Below are positions 7,082 through 17,100 of a stretch of DNA of 53,292 nucleotides, piece after piece (positions within the stretch are counted from its first letter, which is position 1; each line of letters starts with the position of its first letter). Source of the stretch: Stenotrophomonas sp. UBA2629 (GTDB lineage: Bacteria; Pseudomonadota; Gammaproteobacteria; Xanthomonadales; Xanthomonadaceae); assembly GCA_002359895.1 (NCBI GenBank), contig DEOB01000010.1, positions 79,077 through 132,368 on the forward strand, given 5' to 3'. The notes beneath the pieces were generated by a model that was not told the DNA's origin, did no database searches, and saw only the letters and a list, made by a program, of their open reading frames with translations. Made by a program: the position numbers and the translations under genes.

Positions 7082-9184
7082 TCAGGAGCGCGGATGCTCC
7101 GGCGTTGCGGGCACCAGCGCGTAGTCTTCGATGGCCAGCAGTTCGGCGTGGCTGAGCCAGGCGCGGATCTCCAGGTCATCAATCGCATGGTCCAGCCCCA
7201 CCGGCATGGTGATGCGGCCTTGGCTGTCGGCTTGGACCCATTGCTGGGCCACTACCACCTTGCGGCTGGACGACACCGCCTCCACCCAGAACGCGCGCTG
7301 TGGCCGCTGTGCGGCATACAGTTCCAGCATGTACTGGCCGGGGCCGGTATGACGCGGTGTGCGGCTGATCATGCGTGACTGGCGCACGCTGGGACGCGGG
7401 CCGTTGAATGCCTGCAGCGGTGCATCGACGGCAATGCCTCGGCGCAGCTGGTCATCGCGGAACAGGCGCATGCCTTGGTCGCTGTCCACCAGCAACGCAC
7501 ACCATTGGCCATCGGCAGAACCGTCCTCGAAGGCGGTGCAGCGGTCTACATACGCGAGCCGGTGTTGAGGGTCGGCCTCGTCGAACTTGCGCGAGGTGTT
7601 TTCCAGATACATCGACTTGAGCTGCCACTGCTGGTCGTATTCCAGCAGTACCGGTGGCTGCACTTTCTGCACGCCAACCAGCACCTGTTCCTGATCCAGA
7701 CGCAGCATGCGGGTCTGCTCGCCCAGCCATAGCGAGCGTGAGAACGCACGGTAGCGCGCGTAATCGCGGGCATCGGTTTTCAATGCCGCCACGCTGGCGC
7801 TTGCCGCGCGCGGTGCTGCCAGCAACGAGCGGCCAAAGCCGATCGCGTCAATCGCCGGGTCCAGCAACTGCAATGCGGTAGCACCGGAGTCCAAGGTGGT
7901 GCCGGCGGTAGCGGTCACCTCACGCGGGGCGATGTCCTTGCCCAGAAACAGCAGCAGATTCTCACGGCGCATGTTTTCCAGCACATGGCTCAGATCGTTG
8001 GGCATGGCCAGGTGATCGGACGCCAGCACCACCAAGGTGTTTTCGCCGAACTCACTTGAACGGATGCGGTTTACCAACTGCGAGATCAGACGGTCGCTGC
8101 ACTTCAACGCACGCAGCAGACCGATGTTGCCGTGCTTGCTGCGATAACGCATGCCATTGCAGGCCACCGGCAGATGCCCGGCGGGATGATGCGTGTCCAT
8201 GGTCAATGCAGTGAGCATGAACGGCTGGCCGCTGCGCGACAGCTCCATGAAGCGGTCGAATGCGCGGTCCAGCAGCACGTCGTCGTGCAGGCCCCAGTTG
8301 GAGAAATGCCTGCGCGCGATTTTCTGTTTGTCGAACCACGCCAGGTCGCGCACATCATCAAAGCCGTGGCTGGACAGGAAGTCAGCCTTGGCCGCGAACT
8401 GCCCGTTGGCACCGCCCATGTAGTGATTGCTGTAGCCCTGCTGCTTCAGGTAATCGCCCAGGCAGAATGCCTCGGGCAGAAAGCTGCCCATCCGGCCCAT
8501 GCTGTTTTCATCGCCCTGTGCGGTGGTCAACGGCACACCGCACATGGACGACACCAGGCCGGCGATGGTCCAGCCGCTGCCATCGGCCGAGGCGATATCG
8601 CGGAAGTCCAGGGCTTCGTCGGCCAGACGCCGGATGTTGGGCATCAACGCGGGGAAAACATCTTCGTCCAGATAGGTGCGTTCCAGGCTTTCACCGTAGA
8701 TCCAGACGATGTTGGGACGCTTGGCCAAAGGCTTGTTGGGGATGCTGTATTCCGGTGCCACCGCGCTGTAGTCCACCGGCTGCATCTGCTGATGGATGCG
8801 TTTGGCATCGCGGTACAACGGGCTGGCGATGACTGCCGTCACAAGCAATGCCGCAAAGCCCGCAAAAACCGGCACACCGTGGCGCGGCAGCTGCAGGCGG
8901 CGCACGCGCAGCAGCAGGACGGGAGTCAACGAAGCTAGTACCAACGCCAGGAAGCCGACGATGTACGCGCCAAAATCGCCTACGCCTGCACCTTCCATAT
9001 CGCTGCGCAGGTGATACAGCGTGGCCGAGTTGATGCCGTCACCACTGAGCTGGTCGATCAACCACCAACTGCTCAATGCCAACAGCAGCATCGACAACAG
9101 CACAGCCTTGAGCTTTGCCAGCGTCGGCGAAAGCAACAACAGAACAACCAGGGCAGCCAGGTAAAGCCAGATGATCCAATGCAT
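7082..9184 (-). CDS. opgB: Phosphoglycerol transferase I (OpgB/MdoB-like)
   Basis: A 700-residue membrane enzyme of the alkaline phosphatase/sulfatase superfamily. The N-terminus has about four membrane spans (residues 3-20, 24-44, 72-94, 104-122) and the short segment SGDGINSATLYHL typical of MdoB. The periplasmic catalytic domain carries the family metal and nucleophile motifs: IYGESLERTYLDEDVFP (about 163-179), GSGWTIAGLVSSMCGVPL with the predicted nucleophile Thr206, DTHHPAGH and SDHLAM. It should transfer phosphoglycerol from phosphatidylglycerol to periplasmic glucans. No opgGH genes are nearby. The gene stands alone with its start at 9184 and is convergent with the channel gene. Confidence 0.87.
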   Translation of the reverse strand: MHWIIWLYLAALVVLLLLSPTLAKLKAVLLSMLLLALSSWWLIDQLSGDGINSATLYHLRSDMEGAGVGDFGAYIVGFLALVLASLTPVLLLRVRRLQLPRHGVPVFAGFAALLVTAVIASPLYRDAKRIHQQMQPVDYSAVAPEYSIPNKPLAKRPNIVWIYGESLERTYLDEDVFPALMPNIRRLADEALDFRDIASADGSGWTIAGLVSSMCGVPLTTAQGDENSMGRMGSFLPEAFCLGDYLKQQGYSNHYMGGANGQFAAKADFLSSHGFDDVRDLAWFDKQKIARRHFSNWGLHDDVLLDRAFDRFMELSRSGQPFMLTALTMDTHHPAGHLPVACNGMRYRSKHGNIGLLRALKCSDRLISQLVNRIRSSEFGENTLVVLASDHLAMPNDLSHVLENMRRENLLLFLGKDIAPREVTATAGTTLDSGATALQLLDPAIDAIGFGRSLLAAPRAASASVAALKTDARDYARYRAFSRSLWLGEQTRMLRLDQEQVLVGVQKVQPPVLLEYDQQWQLKSMYLENTSRKFDEADPQHRLAYVDRCTAFEDGSADGQWCALLVDSDQGMRLFRDDQLRRGIAVDAPLQAFNGPRPSVRQSRMISRTPRHTGPGQYMLELYAAQRPQRAFWVEAVSSSRKVVVAQQWVQADSQGRITMPVGLDHAIDDLEIRAWLSHAELLAIEDYALVPATPEHPRS

Positions 9185-9404
9185 GCGGTCACTTGCGTAG
9201 CGGAGATAGGTGCGGGCGATGGAAGTCGCCGCCTCCCATCACACTGCTGTTTCATGCAGATGACGGAAGGGCGTTTGGATGGTGCCTGCACGAACCTGAC
9301 TGAAATGTTCTAGCGCAAGCGTGATGTTTTGTGAGCAATGGTGATGATATGGCGCATGCGTATGCGCCCTGCAGGCAGCAGGTGGAAGCCCAACATGGCA
9401 GGCT

Positions 9405-11102
9405 TCAACGGTGCCCGCGTTCCTCGCGCACGCGCGAGCGGGTGCGGTGATCGAACAGCAGCGCGCTCAATATCAAGCCCATGCCGATCACCACGCCCAG
9501 CAGAAACAAGGCAATGGCGAAGGCCGGATAGCCGAACAGGGTGAAGCGCGTGGGCACCTGCATCAACAGTGCTGAGGACAACAGCAGCGCGGCGGTGATC
9601 AGGCCTGCGGCAATGCGGTTGGCTACCTTCTGGATGTTCTCCATCAAACGCGACTCTTCCAGCCCGGTGACCTTCATCTGCAGCCGGTTTTCCGCGACAA
9701 GGCTGAGGATGTCGGACATACGGCGCGGGCCTTCGCGCAGCAGCTGCTGCACTTCCATCGCCTCGCTGGCGAGGTTGGCACGCGACAGAGATTTGCGCAG
9801 GCGCGCGCGCATCACATGCTGCAGTTGTTTCTCCACCACCTTGCGGGTATCCAGTTCCGGCGCCAACACCTGGCACACGCTTTCCAGACTCAACAGCGCT
9901 TTACCCAGCAGGCTCAGTTCCGGTGGCGTGCGCAGGTTGCTGCTGGTGGCGATGCGGACGATCTCCAGCACCACACGCCCTTCGGAAACCGTGCCGTTGG
10001 CGGCGTAGCGGGCAATCATCTGCCCGGTCTCACGCAGGTGACGTTCCTCGTCGTAGTCTTCCAGGCGTGTGCTGATGGCGATGATTTCGTCAGCCACTTC
10101 TTCACCGCGCCCGTCCACAGCGGCGAACAGCAGCTTGAGCAGGCGTTCGCGCAGGCGCGGCGGTACATGCGCCACCATGCCCAGGTCGAAGATGGCCAAT
10201 TGCCCTTCGGGAGTGACGCGCAGATTGCCCGGGTGCGGATCGGCATGTATTTCGCCATGCACGAAAATCTGGTCGAGATAGCCGCGGATAAGCGCTGCGG
10301 CCAGCGGCAACATCGTCTGTTCGGTGCGCCGCACCGGCGGAATGGCATCCACACGCACACCGGTTACCAGTTCCATGGTCAGCACACGGCGGCTGCACAG
10401 GTCCCACATCGGCTGCGGCACCCACAACTCCGGATACGGCGCCAGATGCTCACCAAAGCGGGCAAGGCTGGCGGCCTCGGCTTCGTAGTCCAGCTCCATG
10501 CGCAGGGTTTTGGCGAACTCGTCCAGCCAATCGGAGAAACGCACCTTGCGGCCGACCCGGGTGAGGTGGTCGGCAGCCGTGGCAAAGCTGCGCAGCACGC
10601 CGATATCCGAGCGCAGCTGCGTGGCGATATCCGGCTTCTGCACCTTGATGGCAACCTGGCGGCCGTCGCGCAGTTCAGCGCGATGTACCTGCGCGATGGA
10701 GGCGCAGCCCAGCGGCACGGGGTCGACCCAGGCAAACAGTTTGTTGACCGATGCACCGAGGTCTTCTTCGATGATGGCGCGGATGTGCTCGACCGGAATG
10801 GGCGCCACCTGTTCCTGCATGCGCTCCAGCGCGGCCACATACTCCGGCGGGATCATGTCCGGGCGGGTGGACAGCACCTGGCCGAGTTTGACGAAGGTAG
10901 TGCCCAGCGCCTCCAGGTCGGTCACGAATTGGGTCGGGCTGCCGGTGGCCGGCGGCAGCCCCAGGCGCGGCAGTTCGCCATCCAGCGAGATGCCCGAAAA
11001 AACGCCTGAGTTCCGGTAACGCAGCAGCATCCGCACGATCTGCTGGCGGCGGTTCATACCGCCCACGGTCGTGGGAGCGTCGTTGCTGGTGGGCTCGTTC
11101 AA
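9405..11102 (-). CDS. ABC1/AarF/UbiB-type atypical kinase-like protein
   Basis: A 565-residue protein with the hallmarks of the UbiB/ABC1 family: KLGQ (72-75) in the N-terminal extension, a Ser/Ala-rich nucleotide loop (LGCASIAQVHRA), the lysine in AIKVQKP (about 154), ELDYEAEA, and the catalytic and metal segments HADPHPGN and FDLGMV. Two hydrophobic helices close the C-terminus (about 505-555), as in membrane-anchored family members. The family supports ubiquinone biosynthesis or lipid homeostasis through ATPase activity. No ubi genes flank it, so its specific role is open. The start is a TTG at 11102 with an excellent GGGAGG at 11111-11116; the later ATG at 11057 has no ribosome site. Confidence 0.88.
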   Translation of the reverse strand: MNEPTSNDAPTTVGGMNRRQQIVRMLLRYRNSGVFSGISLDGELPRLGLPPATGSPTQFVTDLEALGTTFVKLGQVLSTRPDMIPPEYVAALERMQEQVAPIPVEHIRAIIEEDLGASVNKLFAWVDPVPLGCASIAQVHRAELRDGRQVAIKVQKPDIATQLRSDIGVLRSFATAADHLTRVGRKVRFSDWLDEFAKTLRMELDYEAEAASLARFGEHLAPYPELWVPQPMWDLCSRRVLTMELVTGVRVDAIPPVRRTEQTMLPLAAALIRGYLDQIFVHGEIHADPHPGNLRVTPEGQLAIFDLGMVAHVPPRLRERLLKLLFAAVDGRGEEVADEIIAISTRLEDYDEERHLRETGQMIARYAANGTVSEGRVVLEIVRIATSSNLRTPPELSLLGKALLSLESVCQVLAPELDTRKVVEKQLQHVMRARLRKSLSRANLASEAMEVQQLLREGPRRMSDILSLVAENRLQMKVTGLEESRLMENIQKVANRIAAGLITAALLLSSALLMQVPTRFTLFGYPAFAIALFLLGVVIGMGLILSALLFDHRTRSRVREERGHR

Positions 11103-11235
11103 GCCGATACCTCCCGCACTTCAGAGGCTGCAGTGTCGCTGTTGCCAGGTGGGGGGCGGGTGAATGCACGATCATCATGCCCATCAACGCATGAATGAGT
11201 GAAAATCGCCGGGTCCGTTCACTTCAAGGTGTCCC

Positions 11236-12144
<909 letters not shown>

Positions 12145-12156
12145 TTGCGTTCAAGG

Positions 12157-12182
12157 CCCGGGCAGGCATTGAGCCTACCGGG
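12157..12182. repeat. Hairpin between convergent genes
   Basis: CCCGG and AGGC pair with GCCT and CCGGG around the loop ATTGA, with a small bulge. It occupies the 65-base gap between two convergent stop codons and could act as a terminator, but no T-run follows. Confidence 0.3.
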
Positions 12183-12209
12183 TCCGCAGCGGTGATCGGG
12201 CGCTCATTT

Positions 12210-12872
12210 CTACTGCGCTCCCTGCTCCAGCTCCCGCAGCTGCTGCTGCGCACGCGCCAATGACTGGCCGGACAAACTCTCCAGCAGGCGCCGCAGCCAG
12301 TGTGTGCCGGGCAAGTGCTTCAACACCCAACGCGCTGCTGTGATGCTGGCAAGCATGGCCAACGCGCCAAAGGCCAATGTGCCGATGAACCAGCGTGGCG
12401 CCAGCGCGTACAGATCCAGACCCAGCCAGTGCATGCACAGCCACTGCGTTGCCAGCAGCCACAGGCAGAACCATGGCAGGCCAAGTGCCAGCTCGGTCAA
12501 GGCGGTGAAGCGCCGCAGTTGCGCCAGCCGCGTCAGCTGCTTCAGCAGCGGCACGTTGGCTGCATCCACTCGCATGGCCAGCAACGCGCGGGTGATTGAC
12601 ACCCAGATCGCGGCAATGCCGTAGAGATGAAATGCCACGCCGGTCAGCAGTAGATGCGGTGTCTGTCGGTGTTCGATCCAGAAGCCGGCGGCCATCACCG
12701 TGACGATGATCCACACCAGCAGCCAGGCCAACTGCATGCCGCTGAACCAGCGCAGACGATGGCGGATGGCGCGTTCGCGCGGTGCGCTCCATGCCTGCAG
12801 GGCAGCGACTTCCAGCTGGTCGATACGCTGCGCCTGCTGTGCCCAGGCGGCTTTGAGTTGTTCCAGTTCCAT
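12210..12872 (-). CDS. Four-span membrane protein coupled to an ECF sigma factor
   Basis: A 220-residue protein. The cytoplasmic N-terminus starts MELEQLKAAWAQQAQRIDQL, a helical opening that I associate with membrane proteins encoded beside ECF sigma genes. At least four hydrophobic segments follow (about 46-66, 75-95, 130-150, 160-185). There is no zinc-binding HxxxCxxC anti-sigma signature. The ATG at 12872 lies 4 bases beyond the sigma factor stop, so the two are translationally coupled. Context suggests an anti-sigma or signalling partner; that is inference only. Confidence 0.65.
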   Translation of the reverse strand: MELEQLKAAWAQQAQRIDQLEVAALQAWSAPRERAIRHRLRWFSGMQLAWLLVWIIVTVMAAGFWIEHRQTPHLLLTGVAFHLYGIAAIWVSITRALLAMRVDAANVPLLKQLTRLAQLRRFTALTELALGLPWFCLWLLATQWLCMHWLGLDLYALAPRWFIGTLAFGALAMLASITAARWVLKHLPGTHWLRRLLESLSGQSLARAQQQLRELEQGAQ

Positions 12873-12876
12873 CACA

Positions 12877-13425
12877 TCAGCCTCGTGTGGTCGCGGTGGG
12901 GTTCACCTGCTGCCGCAGTTGCTGGCGCAGGCGGTGCAGGCGGGTGGCGGCGTTGCTGGCCGTGATGCCGAGCACCTCGCCGATCTGTTGGTGGCTGTAG
13001 TCGTCCAGATGCAGCAGCAACAACGCGCGGTCCATCGCTGGCAGCGAGTGGATGCGCGCATGTAGCTGGGCCAACTGTGCGGCGTCCTCTGCGGTATCGC
13101 CGGTGGCGGCGAGCGCTTCAATGTGGCCCGGTTCGACATCGGAATGATGGCGTTGCCGCAGCCGCTGGCCGCGCTGCTGCGAAATGGCCACGTTCAACGC
13201 TACCCGGTACAGCCAGGTGCTGAACTGCGCTTTGTCGGGCGTGAACGCAGGGAAGGCGCGCCACGCCTGCACGCTGATCTCCTGGATCAGGTCCTGGCGG
13301 TCGTCGATGTCGCGGCTCCACGCGCGCGCCACCTTGAGCACGATGCCCTGGTGCTGGGCAAGCAGGCCCGCGAAGCGTTGCTGCAGTCCGGTAGGGGCAT
13401 CGGCAGGGGTCAAGGGAATGTCCAT
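12877..13425 (-). CDS. ECF-type RNA polymerase sigma factor
   Basis: A 182-residue sigma-70 family protein with only regions 2 and 4. Region 2 (about 20-90) contains DDRQDLIQEISVQAWRAF and STWLYRVALNVA, the core-binding and -10 recognising segments. Region 4 (about 130-175) holds the helix-turn-helix YSHQQIGEVLGITASNAATR that reads the -35 element. The acidic first residues of region 2.2 fit the ECF group. It is followed 4 bases later by the membrane protein at 12210, the usual sigma/anti-sigma arrangement. I did not find a convincing autoregulatory promoter in the 72 bases between it and the diguanylate cyclase gene. Confidence 0.9.
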   Translation of the reverse strand: MDIPLTPADAPTGLQQRFAGLLAQHQGIVLKVARAWSRDIDDRQDLIQEISVQAWRAFPAFTPDKAQFSTWLYRVALNVAISQQRGQRLRQRHHSDVEPGHIEALAATGDTAEDAAQLAQLHARIHSLPAMDRALLLLHLDDYSHQQIGEVLGITASNAATRLHRLRQQLRQQVNPTATTRG

Positions 13426-13497
13426 GCACAGGTGATTCGCACCAGCGCGGGAAATATCACACCCATGGCTCAGATGCCAAAGAGGTGCCGGTGGCGA

Positions 13498-15033
13498 TCA
13501 ATCCGCCGGCAGTACCCGGTTGCGGCCGATGCGCTTGGCCGCATACAGCGCCTGATCGGCGCGGTGCAGCAGGGTGTCGATGGGTTCGCTGGCGCGGGCT
13601 TGGGCGACGCCGCCGCTGAAACGCACCTGCACCCGCTCGTCGCCGAACAGGAAGGGACGTTGTGCCAACGTCACCTGCAACTGCTGCACCGATTCCAATG
13701 CCGGTGCGGCACTCATGCCGGGCATCACCACCACAAACTCATCACCGCCCAGGCGCGCGATGCGGTCCCGGCCACGCAGACGTTGCTGGATCACCGCCAC
13801 AAGGTGGCGCAGGGCCTGATCACCACCGGCATGGCCGTGGTCGGCATTGGTCTGACTGAAGTGGTCCAGGTCGATCATGGCAACGCTTAGCGGCTGCGGG
13901 CCATTGCGCAGCTCATCTGCCAACAGCTCTTCCAGACCACGCCGGTTGAGTGCGCCGGTCAGGGCGTCGGTACGCAGCTGACTGCCGGCGTCTTCGAGTT
14001 CGCGTTCCAACTGCACTACGCGCTGCTCGGCGGCACGGGCCTCGGCGCGGGCGCTGGACAGGTGATCGCGCGCGCGCGCGGCCTGCGCCTGCACGCGCGC
14101 GGTGTCCTGCAGCACGTCCTGCAGCAGTTGATTGAGGTCGGCGATGCTGCGCGCCTGGCGTACGGCAATGGCGTAGCTGGCAATGCGGTCGTGGTATTCG
14201 CCGGTCTCAGTGGCCATGCCGTCCACCTGGTCGAGAAAGCTGACCATCAACTCTTTCATCGCCTGCTTGGATTCGCTGATGCCCTGGCGCAGCAATCCCT
14301 GCCGATAGATCACTTCGCGCAGATCGTTGCGGGTCTGTTCCAGCGACCCGGTGTCCAGCGTGCCGGAGAGCAGTTGCCGCACATTGCGGATCTGCCCCTG
14401 CAGCCAGCTTTCGCCGTCGAGCAGCTCGGTGATGTTCTCCAGCAACATGTCGAACAGGCTCAGCAGTAGATCGTGCTGCTCCTGCATGCCGTCGCTGCGC
14501 ACGCCCACCTGATGGCACAGCTCGCGCAGGTGCTGGGCGACCGGCTCCAGCGCTTGGCCGCTGCGCCAGCTGCGCAGTTCCTGGCCCATGCGATCGGCCT
14601 GCTGCTCAAGCTCGGGCGAGTGCTGCATGAGCGGAGCCAGTACTGCGCTGAGGGTATGCCCGAGCATGTCGCGCAGGCGCTCGGCCTCGCTGTTGCCGGT
14701 GCTGGGGTGTTCCAGCTCGATGGTGCGGATGTACTTGTCGATCAGCTGCCGCAGCAGACGGCCATAACGCTCCCAATCCTGGTCGGTGTGCGCGCTGTGC
14801 AGGCGCTGGCCCATGTCGCCCAGTTCGCCGGGCAGGGTGCACATGCCTTGGGCAAAGGCGTGCAGCAGTGGCTCGGGAGCATTGCTGCCCACGAACAGGC
14901 GCTGCAGCATCGCCATGCCACCGTTGCCCGTGGTTGAGGGGGTTTCCGCTACCGCCTGTGGTGCAGCACGACGCGCAAGGATGCGCCCAAGGCCGGCGCT
15001 GGCAGAAGGGGGAACGTCGGTGCTGTCGGCCAT
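13498..15033 (-). CDS. Diguanylate cyclase with long helical N-terminal region
   Basis: A 511-residue protein. The C-terminal GGDEF domain (about 350-511) is intact: DALTGALNRRGLEE near its start, the active-site GGDEF at 429-433, and an RxxD product-inhibition site (RGRD) exactly five residues before it. It should therefore make cyclic di-GMP from GTP and be feedback-inhibited. Residues 40-345 are predicted helical, with a coiled coil near 300-350 (RDHLSSARAEARAAEQRVVQ). There are no membrane spans and no PAS or GAF motif that I recognise, so the input signal is unknown. It lies upstream of the sigma factor gene on the same strand. Confidence 0.92.
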   Translation of the reverse strand: MADSTDVPPSASAGLGRILARRAAPQAVAETPSTTGNGGMAMLQRLFVGSNAPEPLLHAFAQGMCTLPGELGDMGQRLHSAHTDQDWERYGRLLRQLIDKYIRTIELEHPSTGNSEAERLRDMLGHTLSAVLAPLMQHSPELEQQADRMGQELRSWRSGQALEPVAQHLRELCHQVGVRSDGMQEQHDLLLSLFDMLLENITELLDGESWLQGQIRNVRQLLSGTLDTGSLEQTRNDLREVIYRQGLLRQGISESKQAMKELMVSFLDQVDGMATETGEYHDRIASYAIAVRQARSIADLNQLLQDVLQDTARVQAQAARARDHLSSARAEARAAEQRVVQLERELEDAGSQLRTDALTGALNRRGLEELLADELRNGPQPLSVAMIDLDHFSQTNADHGHAGGDQALRHLVAVIQQRLRGRDRIARLGGDEFVVVMPGMSAAPALESVQQLQVTLAQRPFLFGDERVQVRFSGGVAQARASEPIDTLLHRADQALYAAKRIGRNRVLPAD

Positions 15034-15154
15034 TGCGAGCGGGTCCGGGCGGGGGGAAGGGTGGCGCGGCTGCGCCTCCCCGGGGCTGGTATCACGGCCC
15101 CATTATCGGCAAGGTGGGGGCCGGCTTGAACAGCAGCAGTTTGAAGGAGGATGC

Positions 15155-15787
15155 ATGCGGATAATGTTGGCCGGAGCTACCGGCTTGGTCGGGTCGCAGG
15201 TACTGCAGCGGTTGCTGGCCGAGCCGCGCTGCAGCGCGGTCATCGCACCGGGCCGCCGTGCGCTGGGGCAGGCGCACGCAAAACTGCTCAATCCGGTGCT
15301 GGATTTCGCCTCGCTGCCGGCCGGTAGTGAAGGCTGGCAGGTGGATGCGGCCATCTGCGCATTGGGTTCGACGATGAAGCAGGCCGGCTCGCGCGCGGCA
15401 TTCCAGCAGGTGGATCACGGCTATCCGTTGGCGATCGCGCGGGCAGTGAAGGCGCAGGGCTGTGAAGTGTTTGCTTTGAATTCTGCGATGGGTGCCAGCG
15501 CACGCTCGTGGTTCTTCTACAGCCGGGTGAAAGGCGAGCTGGAGCATGACCTCCAGGCGCTGGGCTTCCGCTCGCTGGCATTCGTGCGGCCGGGGTTGAT
15601 TGGCGGCGAGCGGGCCGAACACCGCGCAGGCGAGCAGTTGGCGAGCCGCGTGTTGGGCACGTTGGCGCCGGTGCTGCCGCGCGCATGGCGGATCAATCCC
15701 GCTGCGCGCATTGCCGAGGTGCTGGTGGAAGCGGTGTTGAACCCGCAGCCGGGTGTGCGGGTGATCGGCTCGGCGCAGCTGGTGTAA
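15155..15787 (+). CDS. NAD(P)-binding Rossmann protein (atypical SDR)
   Basis: A 210-residue protein beginning MRIMLAGATGLVGSQVL, the GxxGxxG nucleotide-binding motif of NmrA/HTATIP2-like atypical short-chain dehydrogenases. Later motifs include ALGSTMKQAGS, FALNSAMGASARSWFFYSRV with a YSRVK segment in the position of the SDR Tyr-Lys pair, and FVRPGLIGG. The substrate is unknown. AAGGAGG at 15144-15150 precedes the ATG at 15155; an ATG at 15151 is out of frame. It diverges from the diguanylate cyclase gene and converges with the SDR gene at 15867. Confidence 0.82.
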   Translation: MRIMLAGATGLVGSQVLQRLLAEPRCSAVIAPGRRALGQAHAKLLNPVLDFASLPAGSEGWQVDAAICALGSTMKQAGSRAAFQQVDHGYPLAIARAVKAQGCEVFALNSAMGASARSWFFYSRVKGELEHDLQALGFRSLAFVRPGLIGGERAEHRAGEQLASRVLGTLAPVLPRAWRINPAARIAEVLVEAVLNPQPGVRVIGSAQLV

Positions 15788-15866
15788 TCGCCGTTGGCGA
15801 AGCATTGAAGCGGATATGCGCTACACGGTTGCACGGCCTCTTTCTGGATGCCGTGCATCTCATGGC

Positions 15867-16634
15867 TCACGCGGGCAGCGACTGCCCGCCATCCACCGCA
15901 AGCACCTGGCCGGTGATCCAGCGTGCCGCAGGTGAGCACAGGAACACTGCGGCATTGGCCACGTCATCGGCATCACCAAAACCACCGAATGGAATGTTGG
16001 CGCGGATTTTTTCGTACAGCGCCGGTTCCTCGGTGCGGCGTCGGTCCCACAGGCCGCCGGGGAACTCGATGGAACCCGGTGCGAGGGCGTTGACGCGGAT
16101 GCGCTCGTGCGCCAGCTCGGTGGCCAGCGATGTCGTGTAGTAGTTCAGTGCGGCCTTTGCGGTGGAATACGCGGCCGCGCGCGGTGTCGGCACCAGCGCA
16201 TTGATCGAACTGATGTTGAGGATGGCCGGCAGGCTGCTGTTGCGCAGGTGCGGCAAGGCCGCGCGGTTGGTGCGCACCGCTGCCATCAGGTCGATATCGA
16301 AACCGGCCTGCCAGCTGGCGTCATCATTGCCGTTGCCGTAACTAGAGGCGTTGTTGATGACGATATCCACACCCCCCAGAGCATGTGCGGCGGCATCCAC
16401 CCACTGTTGAATCTGCAGCGGATCGGCAAGGTCGCACGATTGCGTATGCACCGCGCTGGCACCGGCATGTTTCAGCGCATCGCCGGCCTGCTGCAGCCCC
16501 TGCGCATCACGCGCGCAGAGGCTGAGGTGGGCGCCGGCCTGTGCAAAGGCGTGGGCGATGGTAAAGCCAATGCCACGGCTGCCACCGGCAACCAAGACGC
16601 GTGCATTGTTGAGCGAAGGGGAGGGCATCGACAT
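15867..16634 (-). CDS. SDR family oxidoreductase
   Basis: A 255-residue classical short-chain dehydrogenase. The cofactor motif GGSRGIG sits at 17-23, NNASS at 94-98, and the catalytic Ser142/143-Tyr156-Lys160 in ISSINALVPTPRAAAYSTAK. The C-terminus has the usual PGSIEFPGG, VANAAVFLCSPAARWITGQV and VDGG segments. An arginine after the second glycine of the motif favours NADPH. Its substrate cannot be inferred: neighbours are an atypical SDR (convergent) and a VOC protein (same strand, 47 bases upstream). GGAG lies just before the ATG at 16634. Confidence 0.88.
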   Translation of the reverse strand: MSMPSPSLNNARVLVAGGSRGIGFTIAHAFAQAGAHLSLCARDAQGLQQAGDALKHAGASAVHTQSCDLADPLQIQQWVDAAAHALGGVDIVINNASSYGNGNDDASWQAGFDIDLMAAVRTNRAALPHLRNSSLPAILNISSINALVPTPRAAAYSTAKAALNYYTTSLATELAHERIRVNALAPGSIEFPGGLWDRRRTEEPALYEKIRANIPFGGFGDADDVANAAVFLCSPAARWITGQVLAVDGGQSLPA

Positions 16635-16681
16635 GACTCCAACTGCTGACGGATGCGCGCATTATCCGCCTGTCGCCTGTA

Positions 16682-17068
16682 TCACTCCCAGACGTTGGGG
16701 GTGTGGCCCTGCTCGGGGTGTTTCATCTGCACGATGCAGAAGCGGTGCCCGGTGGGCGCTTCCATCACCCACCAGCCTTTGATGCGGGCGATGCGTTTTG
16801 CCCCCAGCGCTTCAAGGCGGTTGGCCTCGGCATCGATGTCGTCGGCTTCGATATCCAGATGCACGCGCGAGGCATGGCTGACGCGCTGCACCTCCACATG
16901 AAGCGCGGCGGGTGCGCCGATCAGCTCGGCATACTGCGCACCATCGTCTTCGGTATGGGCCGGCTTGGCGCTCAGGCCCAACGCTGCGCCCCAGAACGCG
17001 GCAGCGGGGTCACTTTCCGTGTCCTGGCAATCAATGATGAAACCGGCAAGGCGGCTGCGGTGGCTCAT
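16682..17068 (-). CDS. VOC (glyoxalase-like) family protein
   Basis: A 128-residue protein with two beta-alpha-beta-beta-beta halves of the vicinal oxygen chelate fold. The first runs from GFIIDCQD to ALHVEVQRV and the second from RVHLDIEADDIDAEANRLEA to WVMEAPTGHRFCIVQM. The ending GHRFCIVQ with Glu/His positions is typical of the DUF4865/glyoxalase-like members annotated as VOC proteins of unknown substrate. GGAG lies about 9 bases before the ATG at 17068. It may be co-transcribed with the DUF998 gene upstream (33 bases) and the SDR gene downstream. Confidence 0.82.
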   Translation of the reverse strand: MSHRSRLAGFIIDCQDTESDPAAAFWGAALGLSAKPAHTEDDGAQYAELIGAPAALHVEVQRVSHASRVHLDIEADDIDAEANRLEALGAKRIARIKGWWVMEAPTGHRFCIVQMKHPEQGHTPNVWE

Positions 17069-17100
17069 GGCACTCTGCTCCAGAGGGTGGGAAGGGCAGC

